DNA from: Methanobacterium paludis | Lineage (GTDB): Archaea > Methanobacteriota > Methanobacteria > Methanobacteriales > Methanobacteriaceae | Length of the DNA: 64,000 bases | Direction of reading: 5' to 3' | Assembly (NCBI RefSeq): GCF_000214725.1 | Contig: NC_015574.1 | Location: 1,190,001 to 1,254,000, forward strand | Program-made: the position numbers and the translations under genes | Part shown: positions 1-9,522 of the stretch, piece by piece | How positions within the stretch are numbered: position 1 is the first letter of the stretch | Layout: each line of letters begins with the position of its first letter | The notes under the pieces: generated by a model | What the model saw: only the letters and a program-made list of their open reading frames with translations | Told to the model about the DNA's origin: nothing | Database searches by the model: none

Positions 1-526
<526 letters not shown>

Positions 527-563
527 TAATTGTCTCCTAATTTGTATAAACCTTTTAACAAAC

Positions 564-777
564 CTAATTTCCGGGGTGGTTTAATTTTTTATCAATGCCA
601 CCAGCATAACCTGAAACTGCCGTTTGCTCCTCAACACGATGACAAGGAATGATAATGGAAATTAGATTATGAACTACAGCTCCAGCAACTGCTTGACTGG
701 ACATACTTTTTTTGTTCATCTGACTTGTAATAGTTTGGCAATTTCACCGTAAGTAGCCAGTGAAGGTAAACTTAACA
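564..777 (-). pseudogene. ogt: Relic of methylated-DNA-protein cysteine methyltransferase (Ogt/MGMT)
   Basis: One minus-strand frame reads AVAGAVVHNLISIIIPCHRV followed by SGYAGGIDKKLNHPGN and a stop at 564. This is the active-site region of O6-alkylguanine-DNA alkyltransferases (PCHR with the acceptor Cys, then the GYAGG loop). The upstream helix TYGEIAKLL is in another frame (about 725-770), so a frameshift near 722 separates them. The N-terminal half is absent. The active-site motif survives but the gene cannot make a complete enzyme. Confidence 0.75.
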
Positions 778-1355
778 GACTAAACTAGTTTTTAATAATT
801 TATAAAGCTTGTTTAACAAAATTTAAATATAGGGAATTAGATGTATGCAACTAGAGATTGAAAGTGTTATTTTGAGCAAATTAAAGATATTCCATGTACT
901 AAATTTTTAAAAAGTTGAAAATTAATAGAATCATAACCAATAGTCATTTGTCAAATATTTTTTTATAAAGCAGGATCATCTAACACTTTTATTTTATAAG
1001 GAGTTAGATAACTCTATTAAATTGAAACAACTTTTATCAATCATATTTTAATTAAACCAACTCAAAAGAAGTCAACAACTTATTTATAATTTTTATATTT
1101 TTATATTATTTACTATAGGGTCGTTATATTAATTTAAAACCTTAAATTGGAAAGATTTTTGTAAATTTCAGGTCTTAAAAGTTTAATATAATTGGGATTT
1201 ATGATTTGTATCATCGTATAATTTTCAAATATCTTGAAAATGGGCCAAAATGACGAGTTATATACATATCTAATGGTTGAAATACATGCCTTTTTCATTG
1301 TTTTTTTCAGAGGAATTTGAGATATTTTCTAACAAATTTACTTCGTTAAACTACA
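776..1355. other. Gene-free AT-rich stretch
   Basis: No reading frame with a start and ribosome site stands out on either strand. The stretch is very AT-rich and lies between the ogt relic and dispersed repeat A. Confidence 0.5.
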
Positions 1356-1601
1356 CTATTACGAAGTAAATTAAAAACTTAAAAATATTCTACCCTAAAG
1401 TAGTAGATCTATGGATATAACAAAAGTTTTGAATTACATATTTTTTCAAAATAAGTTTTTTTTATAAATGTTTAAACTCTCAAACTTCCAAAAAAGAGTA
1501 ATTTTTAAAATAAGTAGAAATCAACGCAAGTAAGCTGTTCCATATATATGTAACTACCTATTTTTAAGTATTGATTCAAGTTTAGAAATTATATAGTTGG
1601 T
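1341..1601. repeat. Dispersed intergenic repeat A, copy 1
   Basis: About 250 bp shared with 8696-8945, including TATTACGAAGTAAA, AACTCTCAAACTTCC and GTAACTACC blocks in the same order and orientation, with small indels. Copy 2 sits directly upstream of the integrase gene. The left part here also holds the inverted repeat TTTACTTCGT (1338-1347)/ACGAAGTAAA (1361-1370). The right end (1557-1600) additionally resembles 9826-9866. It may mark an old integration or a lost second integrase copy; that is inference. From 1602 to 1857 nothing further is recognised. Confidence 0.6.
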
Positions 1602-1857
1602 TTGGAGTTCATGTCCTGTACAATCCATATAGGCATATTCTTTTCTTGGTTTAAAATTCTCTAAATCTTAAAAAACACCATAATCATTGATAAAGTAAGG
1701 TTATTCCAATAAAATTGATATTTCAAAAGGTTTTAGATTGATGATATGTATGTTGATGATATGTATGAATGATTGTAAAGGAATGCTAATAAAATAATAA
1801 TCCATAAAAAAAATTTTAATTTTAAAGTTTTTTAAAAAAAAAGAGGTTAAGGTGGGT

Positions 1858-2538
1858 TTAACTTTCAATTAATCCATCCTTAATCCGCATCACCCGTGTA
1901 TCCTTAGTGGTTTCCACATCATGGGTAACCATGATTACAGTTGTTCCTTCATCATTAACTTGATGTAGGAGTTCGATTATGTTACCAGTGGCGTCGCTGT
2001 CCAAGTTTCCTGTTGGTTCATCTGCTAAAATGAATTTTGGATGGTTAACCAGAGAGCGAGCAATAGCCACCCGCTGCCTTTCTCCTCCAGAAAGTTTGGA
2101 TGGAATGTAATTCATCCTGTGACCCAGGCCAACAATTTCAACGCATTCTTCAGCCCTTTTAATTCGGGATGATTTATCGAGTTTTTTATTGCCTGATAAG
2201 TTCCTCATTGGGAATTCAACATTATCACGGGCAGTTAGGGCAGGTAAGAGGTTGAAAGTTTGGAAGATGTATCCTATATTTTCTGCTCGCATTTTAGTAA
2301 GTTCTGAATCCTTCATTGAGGATACGTTCCTACCTCCTATGTAAAGATCTCCCCGGGTAGGAGTATCTAGACCTCCAATCAAATTTAGGAGGGTTGATTT
2401 TCCTGAGCCGGAAGGTCCCATTATAGATACAAATTCACTCTCATCAACGGTTATATCCAATCCTTTAAGGGCATGGACTTCGGTGCTGTCTAGATTATAC
2501 GTTTTCCAAAGTTTTTCTCCCTTTACTAAACTTTTCAT
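1858..2538 (-). CDS. ABC transporter ATP-binding protein, LolD/MacB type
   Basis: ATPase of a MacB/LolCDE-like exporter. It has Walker A GPSGSGKST, the signature LSGGERQRVAIARSL, Walker B FILADEPTGNLDS and the switch His in VTHD. At about 226 residues it is full length for a stand-alone LolD-type subunit. The ATG at 2538 is preferred over the in-frame GTG at 2550 because AAGGTG lies about 9 nt before the ATG. It is the second gene of a minus-strand pair with the permease at 2568, about 30 nt upstream. MacB-type systems pump peptides, lipids or antibiotics outward; the substrate here is unknown. Confidence 0.9.
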   Translation of the reverse strand: MKSLVKGEKLWKTYNLDSTEVHALKGLDITVDESEFVSIMGPSGSGKSTLLNLIGGLDTPTRGDLYIGGRNVSSMKDSELTKMRAENIGYIFQTFNLLPALTARDNVEFPMRNLSGNKKLDKSSRIKRAEECVEIVGLGHRMNYIPSKLSGGERQRVAIARSLVNHPKFILADEPTGNLDSDATGNIIELLHQVNDEGTTVIMVTHDVETTKDTRVMRIKDGLIES

Positions 2539-2567
2539 ATTCAAACACACCTTCTTTTAATGTACTT

Positions 2568-3704
2568 TTATTCATATCTTAAAGCATCTATAGGACTGAT
2601 ACGGGTGGCAATATAAGCTGGTATGAGTCCACTGAATGTTCCAATAATAAAAACTATCACTAGTATCTGGGTAACTATTGCACTAGGTATATTGAAACTG
2701 AGGAAATTGACACTTTTCTCACCCATTAAGAGTCCTAAAAGGTTATAAGTAGGTGACATAAGTAAGATCCCAATAACACCACCGATCAAACTCAAAATGA
2801 GTGATTCATAAATTATCAGTGCCAAAATTTTAATTTTGCTTGTTCCAATAGCTCTCATAGTCCCTATTTCTTTTGTTCTTTCTTTAACTGACATCATCAT
2901 AACGATCATGATGATAATCACTGAAACCACAAATATAAAGGCACTGATCATGTTCATGAATATCCTGATCTGGCTTAGATTATCATCTATTGTTTTTTGG
3001 GTGTCTTTCTGTGAGTAGATGGCGTAATTGGGATATGCATCCTGTAGACTGGTCTCTGTATTGTCAATTGATCCGATGGGTGAGATGATAACAGTGGATA
3101 TGATACCAGACATTTCCATAACTGATTGTGCATGGGACAGGGACATGACCATGGAATTGTCAATGGTAAGGGGCCATCCAGTGCCTACCTTTTTCATAAT
3201 ACCAATGACTTTGTATTGGTTTCCCTGAACAGTTATTGTACTTCCCACTGTTGCATTGTAGTTTTTGGCAGCCTCTGATCCCAGGATAACCGCATTATCA
3301 CTTTCACCCACCAGGGAACTTTTACCAGTCACTGTGGTATTTTCTATGAAAGCCTGCTCCTTGCCCGGTGTAATTCCTACAATCATAGTATATTGGGTGT
3401 TACTTCCCTGAATGGGTGTAAATAGAGCTTCCGTACTTTTATCATGATCAACTTCTCCACGTTTTAATACTTCATCTCCAATAGTCTGTGGGATTATGCT
3501 CCCAGAGGGTGGGAAGTTGGTCCCATTCTTTTCGAAGTATAATTTTCCGTGAACTGTTCCCAAGTCACCTTCGAGACCTGATTCCATTTCATATAAGACC
3601 AAATTAACAGTACCAATTAATAAAACACATACTACGACACCAATTATGCACATGGCTGCGCGGCCTTTTTTGGCCTTAAAATCTTTAAAAGCTATATCTA
3701 ACAT
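2568..3704 (-). CDS. ABC transporter permease, MacB/FtsX family
   Basis: About 378 residues. A first transmembrane helix (about 20-40, CIIGVVVCVLLIGTVNLVL) is followed by a MacB-type extracytoplasmic domain (about 45-245). Three C-terminal helices of the FtsX domain follow, with SVKERTKEIGTMRAIG between helices 2 and 3 and the terminal YIATRISPIDALRYE. The chosen start is the ATG at 3704, because AAAGGTG is placed as its ribosome site; an in-frame GTG at 3716 lies within that site. It partners the ATPase at 1858-2538. A decayed TetR-type gene and repeated operator-like boxes lie upstream. Confidence 0.88.
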   Translation of the reverse strand: MLDIAFKDFKAKKGRAAMCIIGVVVCVLLIGTVNLVLYEMESGLEGDLGTVHGKLYFEKNGTNFPPSGSIIPQTIGDEVLKRGEVDHDKSTEALFTPIQGSNTQYTMIVGITPGKEQAFIENTTVTGKSSLVGESDNAVILGSEAAKNYNATVGSTITVQGNQYKVIGIMKKVGTGWPLTIDNSMVMSLSHAQSVMEMSGIISTVIISPIGSIDNTETSLQDAYPNYAIYSQKDTQKTIDDNLSQIRIFMNMISAFIFVVSVIIIMIVMMMSVKERTKEIGTMRAIGTSKIKILALIIYESLILSLIGGVIGILLMSPTYNLLGLLMGEKSVNFLSFNIPSAIVTQILVIVFIIGTFSGLIPAYIATRISPIDALRYE

Positions 3705-3734
3705 TTTTTTATTCACCTTTAATTTAGAAACACT

Positions 3735-3906
3735 TTGAATAGTGATAATTTTTATTTGATTTTCTTTTATACCTATTTATCAAGCTATTTCACGATAAAA
3801 ACAGTGGTTAAATCTTCGAAACCATTTTTTCAGGAAATAAGTCAAGGATCATTGATTATTTTTCTTTTGGTTGGTTTAGAGTTTTTTCTGGTTTTTTTTG
3901 TTTTTC
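3735..3906 (-). pseudogene. Decayed TetR-family regulator N-terminus
   Basis: Read on the minus strand across three frames, the stretch gives the order expected of a TetR helix-turn-helix. Pieces seen are IIND..LIS, KNGFEDLTTVFI, YREIA and IGIKENQI, interrupted by several stop codons and frameshifts. A start codon followed by a Lys-rich leader (MKNKKNQKKL) is still visible near 3906. TetR genes often precede exporter operons such as the one at 1858-3704, so this is probably its lost repressor. The call rests on pattern similarity only. Confidence 0.45.
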
Positions 3907-3928
3907 ATGATATACACCGAATTTGAAC

Positions 3929-3990
3929 TAACGTTCGTTCGCTTAATAAGTAAGGTTCAACTTCACACTATATAAAATTAACGTTCATTC
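3929..3990. promoter_or_regulatory. Repeated operator-like boxes TAACGTTCRTTC
   Basis: Two near-identical 12-mers, TAACGTTCGTTC (3929-3940) and TAACGTTCATTC (3979-3990), lie in the same orientation 50 bp apart, with a TATA-like TATATAAAAT just before the second. ACGTTCGTTC-like half-sites are common in TetR operators. Position upstream of the TetR relic and the exporter operon suggests the orphaned operator of that system. Confidence 0.4.
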
Positions 3991-4140
3991 CACCTCTATA
4001 TACAGCAATTGGAGTAATATTATGATGGAATATGTAACATTTACTAAGTTTTAAAAGCATGAAGTGTAGATCTATAACAACGTTGTTTCAATGCTAAAAT
4101 TATTAAATAGAAAATATTTCTTTTTTTTTTAAGTATAGTC

Positions 4141-4296
4141 ATGCAAAAAAACTTTAAAACAAGAATCTGCAAGAACTGTGGACAAAAGTTTGAAACAACA
4201 AGCGGAGTGCAGATATATTGTTCATCATATTGTAGAAAAGAGTATCACATCAAAAAAAAGAAAAAAATAGATTTATTATCTCGCGGCATTTTATGA
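4141..4296 (+). CDS. 51-aa zinc-ribbon protein
   Basis: Starts MQKNFKTRICKNCG and encodes two Cys pairs, CKNC and CSSYC, spaced 15 residues apart. It ends with a Lys-rich segment and LLSRGIL. The layout suggests a small Zn-binding, possibly nucleic-acid-binding protein. No clear Shine-Dalgarno site precedes the ATG, so a leaderless transcript is possible. Coding is supported by codon usage and the intact Cys pattern; function is unknown. Confidence 0.6.
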   Translation: MQKNFKTRICKNCGQKFETTSGVQIYCSSYCRKEYHIKKKKKIDLLSRGIL

Positions 4297-4313
4297 TAAT
4301 TTATTTCTATGAA

Positions 4314-4529
4314 TCATTGCTCTAATTTTATAGAGATACATTCCCAAGGTTGAGCTTCAGTATCAATAGTGGCGAATAAATCTTTTTCTACATCCTGGAA
4401 TAAATCCTCACAACTAAATTTTACACTTGCAGATTTTTTAACAGAATACATTTTGCCTCTTGCACTTTTAACAATTATATCACCCTCTCGAGTTATGCCC
4501 ACTACTACTTGGTTTATTTCTTTTGCCAT
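4314..4529 (-). CDS. Hypothetical protein, 71 aa
   Basis: No family recognised. It begins MAKEINQVVVGITREGDI and contains a short beta-rich N-terminus, a basic loop (VKSARGKMYSVKK) and an acidic C-terminal half. The ATG at 4529 is preferred over the one at 4547 because GGGAG precedes it; the earlier ATG has no ribosome site. It converges with the zinc-ribbon gene at 4141-4296. Confidence 0.55.
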   Translation of the reverse strand: MAKEINQVVVGITREGDIIVKSARGKMYSVKKSASVKFSCEDLFQDVEKDLFATIDTEAQPWECISIKLEQ

Positions 4530-4747
4530 ATTTTGCTCAACTCCCATAATTTAATTCTTTACTAATTCATTATTGCTAATATCTCTAAAACTAAAATATT
4601 TTCAATCTATATTTATATTATAATCATATTATACAATTTTTTATTTATTCTTATAATAGATTTATATATGAAATAATAACAAGTTATAATTAATCTAATG
4701 GTGGTTTCATGAGTTTACGCTTCTTTTGAAAGGATGTGGTGTTAGAA

Positions 4748-5341
4748 ATGGGATTTTTTGATAAATTCAGAAATAATGTTAAAGCATGGAATAATAAGGG
4801 TATTAATTTGGGAAAATCAGGAAAGTATAAAGAAGCAATAGAATGTTTTGATAAAGTCCTAAAAATAGATCCAAAGAATGTTAGAGCTTTGGATAATAAA
4901 GGGGTTACCTATGGACTTCTTGGAAAAGCTCAGGAGGCACTTGATTATTTTGATAAAGTTCTGGAACTAGATCCAAAGAATGCTGAAGCATGGAATAACA
5001 AAGGACTTGCCTTTGAAGACATTGGTAAGTATCAGGAAGCAATAAAATCATATGATAAATCACTAGAATTAGATCCAAATAATAGTGAAACATGGTATAA
5101 TAAAGGTATAAGCTTAAAAAAACTTGAAAAGTATCAAGAAGCATTGAAATCTTTTAATAAAGCTCTAAAATCGTATCCAAACTATGTTGATGCATGGAAT
5201 AACAAAGGGCTTGCATTGGCACAACTTAAAAAGTATCAAGAAGCTTTAGAATGCTTTGATAAAGTTTTAAAATTAGATCCTAATTCTGAAACCGCCTTAA
5301 AAGCTAAAAAAATTATTTTAGAAGCTAGAAAAACAAGTTAG
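4748..5341 (+). CDS. Tetratricopeptide-repeat protein
   Basis: Five consecutive TPR units of 34 residues occupy almost the whole 197-aa protein. Each has the pattern W/NKG...GKYQEAI..FDKVLKLDPN (units begin near residues 12, 46, 80, 114 and 148). TPR arrays form superhelical protein-binding scaffolds; no catalytic domain or signal peptide is present, so a cytosolic scaffold is likely. The ATG at 4748 follows GGTG by 6 nt and is chosen over the GTG at 4736. A related TPR protein lies at 61481-62305. Confidence 0.88.
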   Translation: MGFFDKFRNNVKAWNNKGINLGKSGKYKEAIECFDKVLKIDPKNVRALDNKGVTYGLLGKAQEALDYFDKVLELDPKNAEAWNNKGLAFEDIGKYQEAIKSYDKSLELDPNNSETWYNKGISLKKLEKYQEALKSFNKALKSYPNYVDAWNNKGLALAQLKKYQEALECFDKVLKLDPNSETALKAKKIILEARKTS

Positions 5342-5663
5342 AAATTCACTTTTTTGTAAATCACGGATTATACTTTTCAGCATCTTATCCTTAGTTTCCA
5401 TTTCTTCAGGGAACTAGTAATAGAGCAAAACAATCAAATACTATTTTTATAACCCTGTTAAATTTGTAGAAGTCCTCTATTTTATCTATTTGAATTAAAA
5501 CTCCACTCCATTTTACATTTACCTTCCTTCAAGCAAGGGTGCGGGTTATATTTTAGTATATTAAAAGATGTATGAGTAATATGAGTAAGTACTTATGCCA
5601 AATAACACAAAATATACTAATAGTAATGTTTTAAAGTAGAAATAATAAGTATGGAGGTTTAAT
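5342..5663. other. Intergenic region, 322 bp
   Basis: No gene recognised. A TATA-like stretch (TTTTAGTATATTAAAAG, near 5552) probably belongs to the gene at 5664. A 30-codon minus-strand frame (near 5330-5425) exists but has nothing to recommend it. Confidence 0.4.
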
Positions 5664-6023
5664 ATGGCAGAATATGAATTAAAATATTTAAAAAGGGAAA
5701 AAATGGCTAAAATTAAACCTTTAGCGGGTGGAGAATTTCTATATTTTGTTGTAACACCTAAAATTGAGGATTTGAAACTTAAAGACCTTGAGGAACGTAT
5801 CGAAACAGATATCTCAAACGAGTTCATAGGACAAAATAGACATGAACAAAGGTATAAAGTATCTTTCTCAGGATTTGAAAAAACCGATGACGGAACTAAT
5901 CTTGTTTTAAAAATTGAGTTCATAACCAAGTTTACAATAAATGAATATGATAAAGACTCAATTATTGAAAAAACACGTGATGAATTCATTGAAAGGCTTA
6001 ATAATCATCTTCTTCAATTTTGA
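5664..6023 (+). CDS. Hypothetical protein, 119 aa; possible member of the 104-aa paralogue family
   Basis: Preceded by a good ribosome site (GGAGGTTTAATATG). The protein is charged and soluble with alternating beta and helical stretches, ending NEYDKDSIIEKTRDEFIERLNNHLLQF. The C-terminal layout is a beta strand, then DSII..., then an amphipathic helix with FIE. It resembles that of 6988-7302, 27749-28078 and 41920-42294, suggesting a distant fourth paralogue. Function unknown. Confidence 0.65.
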   Translation: MAEYELKYLKREKMAKIKPLAGGEFLYFVVTPKIEDLKLKDLEERIETDISNEFIGQNRHEQRYKVSFSGFEKTDDGTNLVLKIEFITKFTINEYDKDSIIEKTRDEFIERLNNHLLQF

Positions 6024-6169
6024 TTCTTTAAATGATGTTTACCTTATTTTTTAAGATAATTATATTAAACCTTTTAATTCTATTTATCTCATTAGAAATC
6101 GACAAACTCAGTACATGTTAACTGTCTATTTTGAGTATGTAATTCAAGGTTTAGAAAAATAAAAAGTTT

Positions 6170-6198
6170 AGAAGTTGTGGATTATACTTACAACTTCT
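6170..6198. terminator. Perfect 9-bp stem-loop
   Basis: AGAAGTTGT (6170-6178) and ACAACTTCT (6190-6198) form a 9-bp perfect inverted repeat with an 11-nt loop, between convergent genes ending at 6023 and 6261. It may end or stabilise one transcript. Confidence 0.4.
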
Positions 6199-6260
6199 TG
6201 ATTTCAATACTAACATTTTTTCTAATTGATACCCAATTCTATTTATATTACTCAAAAAAT

Positions 6261-6581
6261 TTAGTCTTTTAGCATAGCACTGACCATTTTAAGCAGTTCA
6301 ATTTTCTGATCTATCATTGATGCTTTCATATCTAACTTTTCGGCCACGAGTTTTTTCTTCTCTCTCATTATTTCAGCTTTATGTTCTACCATATCTAATT
6401 TCATATCAATCATTTTGACTAAAATTTTCTTTTTATCTGCATCAGAAAGATGTTCCATTATTTTTTTAATGAACATTTTCTTCATTATCATTTTCTGCTT
6501 CATTTCATCGGACACATGTCCATATTTCATCTCACCATGCATTTTCTCAATCATTTCTTTTTTCATATGCTCTTCACCCAT
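6261..6581 (-). CDS. Met/Lys-rich coiled-coil protein, 106 aa
   Basis: Starts MGEEHMKKEMIEKMHGEMK at the ATG at 6581, with GGAG 8 nt upstream; an earlier in-frame ATG (6602) lacks this. Almost the whole chain is predicted helical, with heptad-like spacing of Met, Leu and Ile and about 15 percent Met. No family recognised. Similar Met-rich helical proteins occur in Methanobacteriales with unknown role. Confidence 0.6.
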   Translation of the reverse strand: MGEEHMKKEMIEKMHGEMKYGHVSDEMKQKMIMKKMFIKKIMEHLSDADKKKILVKMIDMKLDMVEHKAEIMREKKKLVAEKLDMKASMIDQKIELLKMVSAMLKD

Positions 6582-6602
6582 TATAACCACTCCTTGTTTC
6601 AT

Positions 6603-6987
6603 TTTTTCAATTAATAGGTGGAAAACTGAGGAACTAATCCTAAATTATCTTTCCATAAATACTAAAAAAATTAAGGGGTTTATGTGGAAATCATAGGTTT
6701 ATACCAATTCCTCAATTTTGATTGATAATTCCTACCAATGTTATTATATAATTTTCAATTAATTTAATGATTTCTACTACAAAAATATATTAATATTTTT
6801 AAATTATGCAATAATATATGATTTTTTATTATAAATTATACTATATTGTTCAATTTAATATACCTATCCTCTTCACATAATTTTAAATAAATATACCGAA
6901 ATTGGGTTAATTAAAATAAAAATTTTAATAATTATTAATACAAAAATATAATTTATTAAGGAAAAAATAAATTTAAACGGTGATAAT
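6603..6987. other. Intergenic region, about 385 bp
   Basis: Very AT-rich; no gene or clear repeat seen. The end contains the promoter region of the gene at 6988. Confidence 0.4.
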
Positions 6988-7302
6988 ATGTTAGAACATA
7001 TAGGTACAGAGAAAGAACCAAAAGGTAAAGAAAGGCCATTTTATACGGCTTTTTTGATGCATTTTATTGATAAAAAGTTAATAGATGAACCTAATTTAAT
7101 AAACACATTAACAGATTATGAGAGAAATATGTGGGATATTGGTGATTACGGCTGGAAGTACAAGTTAAAGGACTCTGAAACTTTAATAGATATTAAAATA
7201 CATTATTCTGACTTAAAATTAGAGGAAAAACAGATTAATATTGATGAAATCATTCAACGTTACGAGAAAGATTTCATAGACTACTACAATTCTCAACTTT
7301 AA
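6988..7302 (+). CDS. Hypothetical protein of a 104-131-aa paralogue family (member 1)
   Basis: Preceded by GGTGATAATATG. Begins MLEHIGTEKEPKGKERPFYT. Two other proteins in the window share the plan and start motif: MLKYLGTLKNPSSNEIP (27749) and MLKYLGLLKEPNGKK (41920). Shared features are an N-terminal ML..(L/I)GT.KEP motif, a central W.(Y/L)K(L)..(D/S)S segment, a beta strand (I.IKIHY..L/I) and a C-terminal acidic helix. No known domain recognised; it looks like a lineage-specific soluble protein family. Confidence 0.7.
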   Translation: MLEHIGTEKEPKGKERPFYTAFLMHFIDKKLIDEPNLINTLTDYERNMWDIGDYGWKYKLKDSETLIDIKIHYSDLKLEEKQINIDEIIQRYEKDFIDYYNSQL

Positions 7303-7501
7303 TTGAATTACATTTAAAACTAAATATTGATAGGACTTTCAGAAGGCCAACTTGCAAAAACTTCCTCTTCAGGGAGTACAATCACGGGTCAACCATGGGT
7401 CTTTGCACTGTCCTATTAAAAATCATCAATTAAATTTTATTTTTATTCTTCAATTTATTCAATATCGTTTGGAAATTCCTCATTTGCTGATAATTTTTCC
7501 T
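7303..7501. other. Intergenic region with a possible minus-strand coding relic
   Basis: A minus-strand stretch around 7325-7415 reads like coding sequence (PVIVLPEEEVFASWPSE) but has a stop and no start. It may be the tail of a lost gene; not identified. Confidence 0.25.
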
Positions 7502-8641
7502 TTATTCTAATTTTTCTTTTAATAACTCCACTGTTTTCTCTAGGTCTTCAATTTTTTTATCTTTTTTCTTTGAATCTTCCATGATTATCTTAAATTCCTT
7601 AGTTTCAACATCCTTTACTTTAGCATTATCAAGTGATAAATAAGGGAGTGCTTTGAGATAATGTTTTTTTAGGTCTTCAGGGTTGGCTCTCCAGTATGTG
7701 CGGTCCTGATCACTTATTTTGTGTCCTGCCATGTAGTCAGCTATGGTTTTTTCACCAATTTTGTTGATAATAGTGTTTATGAAATATTTATGTAGGGAGT
7801 GGCTTCTCCAATATGCATAAGCTCCTTTTTCTTTTTGGAAACCTGCTTGTTTTCCGATATGTCGAAAGTTGGTGACTATACTGTCTCTGCTTAATCTTCC
7901 ACCGTAATTATTGACGAAAATTGGTTCATTTTGATCTTTAATACGAATCTTTTCATTTCTGCCATAACATCGTTCTTTGAGGTAAGTTAATATTTCTCGG
8001 GATACCTCTGGAGGTATGAATGTGTGATGTTTGTAATTAACTTTTTTACGTCTTATTTCAAGGGTTAAAACTTCATTTAAGACTTCATTTTCATTTTGAA
8101 AAAGATCATCAACAGTTTTTAATTCTTTATTGATAGCAGCTGCTGCTGAACTTAAAAATTTTTTAATAGTTAGATCCCTTGCCTCTTGTTGTCCCATCCC
8201 TGACATGGCCATTAGATATATTAAAGCTTTTTCACGTGTTGATGCAACACTAACTAATTTAAGGATGTCCTCTCTGGTAAGTGACCTTCCAATATTCTTT
8301 TCAAGTCCTATATCCCCTTTATTTAGTTTTATTTCGGGTAATGTTATGTCAAAGGCTTTATAAAATGATTTAATAGCTGAAAAATATAAGTTGACTGTGG
8401 AAGGAGCTACTTTTTCCTCGAGTTGTTTTTTGTATCGAAGGAGATATATTGATACTCTACGTTTTCGTGGACGAATGCCTGCATCTTCTTCTGTTTCTGC
8501 TTCGTTGATAAGTTCAGATGGTGTCTTACCGATAAGTTCAGAAAAATATCGAATTGCTATTTGGTAACTTCTTTGAGTTCCTGTGCTTATATTCCTCTTC
8601 AAGAACCATGTTTCAATTAATTCTTCGTCTTCACCATTCAT
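7502..8641 (-). CDS. Tyrosine recombinase/integrase, catalytic residues partly substituted
   Basis: About 379 residues with the layout of archaeal phage-type integrases. An N-terminal SAM-like core-binding domain (about 10-115, TQRSYQIAIRYF and STVNLYFSAIKSFYKA) is followed by a catalytic domain. Box II reads SHSLHKYFINTI where the family has HxLR, so the second catalytic Arg is His (codon 7790-7792). The later AGHKIS and the nucleophile region HYLKALPYL are present. The first catalytic Arg (box I, SGMGQQEARDL) is not obvious. A coiled tail (KKKDKKIEDLEKTVELLKEKL) ends the protein. The ATG at 8641 is about 25 nt from a TATA-like box; an upstream TTG (8662) is the alternative start. Probably left from an integrated element. 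Confidence 0.82.
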   Translation of the reverse strand: MNGEDEELIETWFLKRNISTGTQRSYQIAIRYFSELIGKTPSELINEAETEEDAGIRPRKRRVSIYLLRYKKQLEEKVAPSTVNLYFSAIKSFYKAFDITLPEIKLNKGDIGLEKNIGRSLTREDILKLVSVASTREKALIYLMAMSGMGQQEARDLTIKKFLSSAAAAINKELKTVDDLFQNENEVLNEVLTLEIRRKKVNYKHHTFIPPEVSREILTYLKERCYGRNEKIRIKDQNEPIFVNNYGGRLSRDSIVTNFRHIGKQAGFQKEKGAYAYWRSHSLHKYFINTIINKIGEKTIADYMAGHKISDQDRTYWRANPEDLKKHYLKALPYLSLDNAKVKDVETKEFKIIMEDSKKKDKKIEDLEKTVELLKEKLE

Positions 8642-8662
8642 AATAATTCTATTTAGTTGCAA

Positions 8663-9147
8663 ACTTTATAAATATAACGACATTACAGTTATCAATACTC
8701 CAATATTACGAAGTAAAAAAAATTAAATCATTTTCTTCTGGGTTCTAATGTAAAGGAGTAATTAAAAACTTAAAATATCTAGCATAAGCGACAGATATAT
8801 GATATAACAAAGTGGGGATTACAACATTTTTTCAAGAGAATTTTTTTATAAGTTAAACTCTCAAACTTCCAAAAAAAGTAATCTAAGATAAGTAGAATCA
8901 ACATAAGTAAGCAGTCCCATATAATGTAACTACCCATTTTTAAGTATCATTTCTATCCCTCTCAATAACACTTAACCTCATAAATATTATACCTCCTTTA
9001 AGTAGGATTATTTTGTTGTTATTTACATATTCAATTGACGAGAGAGCTTAGAGAACTAGTTTATGATAATAGAAAATAATGGTTTTATGTTAATATTTTT
9101 ATATATCCAAGTAAGAATATTAAATATAAGATTAGGGGTTTTAATAA
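8663..9147. repeat. Dispersed repeats A (copy 2, 8696-8945) and B (copy 1, 8960-9032)
   Basis: 8696-8945 matches 1341-1601 in order and orientation, with about 45 bp extra after TATTACGAAGTAA. Immediately after it, 8960-9032 (AACCTCATAAATATT ... TTGTTGTTATTTACAT) matches 15917-15988. No gene is present. The patchwork indicates recombination between intergenic repeats around the integrase. Confidence 0.55.
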
Positions 9148-9462
9148 ATGATAAGAGAATTGCCTGAGGATTATAAAAAAACAATTTTGATAGGTTATTT
9201 TTCAATAATCTTATTCGTAATAAGCCTGTCTATAGAATTAATCTTAAATGCAATGTATGGAAATATAAATGGACAGTGGGGAGGACATTTAACTCTCAGT
9301 ATATTCTTACTTGCCTTTATATTATTTTTTTACTTTTTTATCAAAATTTCTAAGATAAAAGACATTTCTAAGATAAAAGACAAAACTGTTCAAACTAATT
9401 TTATAATAATAATTACAGCTGCTATTGCTGTTGTACTTCTTTGTAAGTGGCTTATCCTTTAA
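9148..9462 (+). CDS. Small membrane protein, three predicted TM helices
   Basis: 104 residues with hydrophobic segments at about 13-33, 48-66 and 82-102. The loop between helices 2 and 3 contains a tandem duplication (KISKIKDISKIKDK), visible in DNA as a repeated TTCTAAGATAAAAGACA. AGGGG precedes the ATG. No family recognised. It lies between two pieces (8945 and 9826) of what is contiguous sequence in repeat copy 1. Confidence 0.6.
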   Translation: MIRELPEDYKKTILIGYFSIILFVISLSIELILNAMYGNINGQWGGHLTLSIFLLAFILFFYFFIKISKIKDISKIKDKTVQTNFIIIITAAIAVVLLCKWLIL

Positions 9463-9522
9463 AACTGTATAATTTGTGCGATAACAATAAAATATGCAGG
9501 ATATGGAAAAGAGAACAAAATA

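Noticed and set aside
3735..3926. 63-codon plus-strand frame
   Set aside because: Phe-rich shadow of the TetR relic on the other strand; no ribosome site.
7325..7415. Minus-strand coding scrap PVIVLPEEEVFASWPSE
   Set aside because: Not matched to any family I recognise, has a stop and no start; only mentioned as a possible relic.
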